This document shows, piece after piece, positions 62,600-64,000 of a DNA stretch of 64,000 bases. The position numbers and the translations under genes were made by a program. Where the stretch lies: assembly GCA_023846275.1 (NCBI GenBank), contig CM043875.1, forward strand, positions 5,530,626 to 5,594,625. Direction: 5' to 3'. The notes beneath the pieces were generated by a model, which had not been told where the DNA came from, made no database searches, and worked only from the letters and a program-made list of their open reading frames with translations. Position 1 is the first letter of the stretch; every line of letters starts with the position of its first letter. This stretch comes from Vanilla planifolia. Its lineage: Eukaryota > Streptophyta > Magnoliopsida > Asparagales > Orchidaceae.

Positions 62600-63355
62600 T
62601 CAAACGCCTCAAAGATTGCCTTCTAATTAGTGTTTCTTTCCTATGTGCGTTAAGATCAACTGAATAAGAGTCCTTGTTCACCCTTTTCCATTTCGTACAC
62701 TGGAGAACATTAAAAAATGCCCACTGAAAATTGAAAGTGGTACAAAGAGGTGATGACATAGTAATGCGAAGCTTCTGCAATGGACAAAGTGGGAATGACT
62801 CTTTTTAATTTATTTGTATGTCTTTTATAGCAGTTTCTTTTTTGTTGCTCTTTGTTCCACCCATTGAGTGTAGCTTAATGTATCCGCCTGCTGTGCATTT
62901 GCTCTTATCCCCAGTCTAAACAAGATGGCTAACTGGAGTGGCATAAATATACTATGTCGGAATCTTGCACTAACCCATTCAAAACCAAAGATCAAGTTTG
63001 GCTTTATTTAAAAGTTCAATTGGTAAATTTATAGTTAATTGGCCTATGGATCATCTATGATTGCAAATTTGGCAAATAGGAATGCATCAGAAGAAAAGTA
63101 GTAGTTAAGTTTGACGTGCTTTTGGTTGCTAGATTAGCATCAATTCATTAGAAAAGTAAAATTTAGAATGTGTTTTATGTTCATGTTCTTTAATATTTTC
63201 TTAATAGAAGTATCATCCTATTTTGTATATCACTTTTTTGGAGTAGCTTCGGTTATGCTTGATTACATATTGGTGAAACGATTGTCATATGGAAACTCAA
63301 GGCTGAGGATTTTATAAGGCAAATTAAGCTATTGCAAACTTGTTTTGTGAAATAG
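62600..63355. other. No gene recognised
   Basis: Unlike the transposon-rich parts it is not extremely AT-rich up to about 62.95 kb, and could be intron or UTR of the candidate plus-strand gene. I see no defined signal. Confidence 0.3.
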
Positions 63356-63466
63356 GTCAATTTGATACTTCAGCTTGGAAGATTGTGGATTCGAGGTCTT
63401 TTGGAATTGAAGTGAAGTCAGTATCGCATACTGCATTGATGATTCTCAAAACTCTTCAAAAAAAAG
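63356..63466 (+). CDS. Candidate internal exon of an unrecognised gene
   Basis: A 111-bp stretch bounded by an acceptor (gaaatag|gtc) and a donor (aaag|gttaac) is open in one frame (2 + 108 + 1 nt) and encodes QFDTSAWKIVDSRSFGIEVK and then TALMILKTLQKK. Composition and periodicity look coding, but I do not recognise the family, and neighbouring exons that fit its phase were not found within the window (the stretch at about 63815 does not join in frame). The gene would continue beyond the right edge. Confidence 0.35.
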
Positions 63467-64000
63467 GTTAACCCTTTATTCTTTCAAACCTTGCAAAGCT
63501 TAAGGCTTGGTCTTGTAATCACGTGTAGGTTTACTTTTGATAACTAAATGCAAACAAGTTTTATCCTTTTTTGTTATTTGTAGTTTATTACTAAAACTTT
63601 TATTTGCATATCGTTTTTCAATTATCATTAATTGCAAGAACTTAATAAATTCCCTTTTTCACATTTTTTGTCTTCATGTCATTAATTTAAATTATTTTCT
63701 TTTTCATAATCTTTTTATCTCTATTTAATTTAGTATGTATCCTCTTCAATCTATAGAATTTTTTGTTGGTGTGAAACATTGCGTGAATTAACTGCTATCA
63801 ATGCAGATGTGTGAAAGCCATGGGTGATTTCTCCGTTAAAACTAGTTTAATTGAGCATAATACTCTGTCTAATTTCTATATAAGTTTTATCATGATCAGC
63901 CCGTAGTGATGGTAGATATGATGTTCCACACATCTTTATAGGTGGTAAACTGTTAATAATGCAAAATGTTGGTCATCCAAGTTGTTCCATTTTGAGTGCC
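63467..64000. other. No gene recognised
   Basis: AT-rich, pyrimidine-rich stretches (63560-63730) would fit intron sequence of the candidate gene. No further exon is supported. Confidence 0.3.

Noticed and set aside
1-64000. tRNA, rRNA or other structured RNA genes
   Set aside because: No cloverleaf-type box A/box B pair or rRNA sequence was noticed by eye; a covariance-model scan would be needed for certainty.

Overview
The window is nuclear DNA of a flowering plant: AT-rich, with introns and plant-type splice sites, one recognisable plant peroxisomal catalase gene, parts of a second plant gene, and otherwise mostly old, nested retrotransposons. The catalase C-terminus (RSLGQKLA...RLS.KPS) recalls the monocot CAT1/CatB type, so a monocot is my weak guess; the species cannot be read from the sequence.

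Layout. 1-1521: GC-rich end of a Ty3/gypsy LTR (minus strand) that runs off the left edge and lies inside an older LTR. 1527-16922: an old minus-strand Ty3/gypsy element (3' LTR to 2547, integrase about 11.1-11.6 kb, reverse transcriptase about 12.3-13.3 kb, gag about 14.2-15.4 kb, 5' LTR 15425-16922), itself split by a plus-strand Ty1/copia SIRE-like element (2997 to about 9975). 17.3-18.6 kb: gag-protease fossil of a Tat-lineage gypsy element. 19686-24271: intact eight-exon catalase gene, minus strand, with TATA box and a TGACGTCA site upstream. 24.5-28.3 kb: AT-rich DNA without a recognised gene. 28.3-29.9 kb: broken RTE-type LINE (minus) interrupted by a degenerate minisatellite. 31.5-44.5 kb: fossils of one Ty3/gypsy family (two copies), broken up by LTRs of a second, long-LTR (Tekay/Del-like) group. 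45.2-47.84 kb: another long LTR, cut by a textbook solo LTR (47843-49807) with a perfect 5-bp target duplication TGTTA. 53059 to about 54850: 5' part of a minus-strand plant gene of unknown function (two coding exons found). 55.0-55.4 kb: tandem duplication and an LTR/TRIM-like stretch. 56.4-61.7 kb: a minus-strand SIRE-like copia fossil with its LTR, a second truncated LTR head, and a gypsy gag remnant. 62.1-63.5 kb: less AT-rich DNA with open frames and one candidate exon, possibly the edge of another host gene on the plus strand.

The only gene whose product and job can be stated firmly is the catalase, which removes hydrogen peroxide in peroxisomes and glyoxysomes. I did not find a new biological system. 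The points most worth checking are the nested insertion order, the solo LTR, the minisatellite carried inside the long LTR group, the unclassified 677-bp insertion at 9012-9688, and the incomplete host genes near 53 kb and 62-63.5 kb. Family names of the transposons come from reading motifs by eye, and most element ends other than those given with TG/CA and target duplications are approximate.
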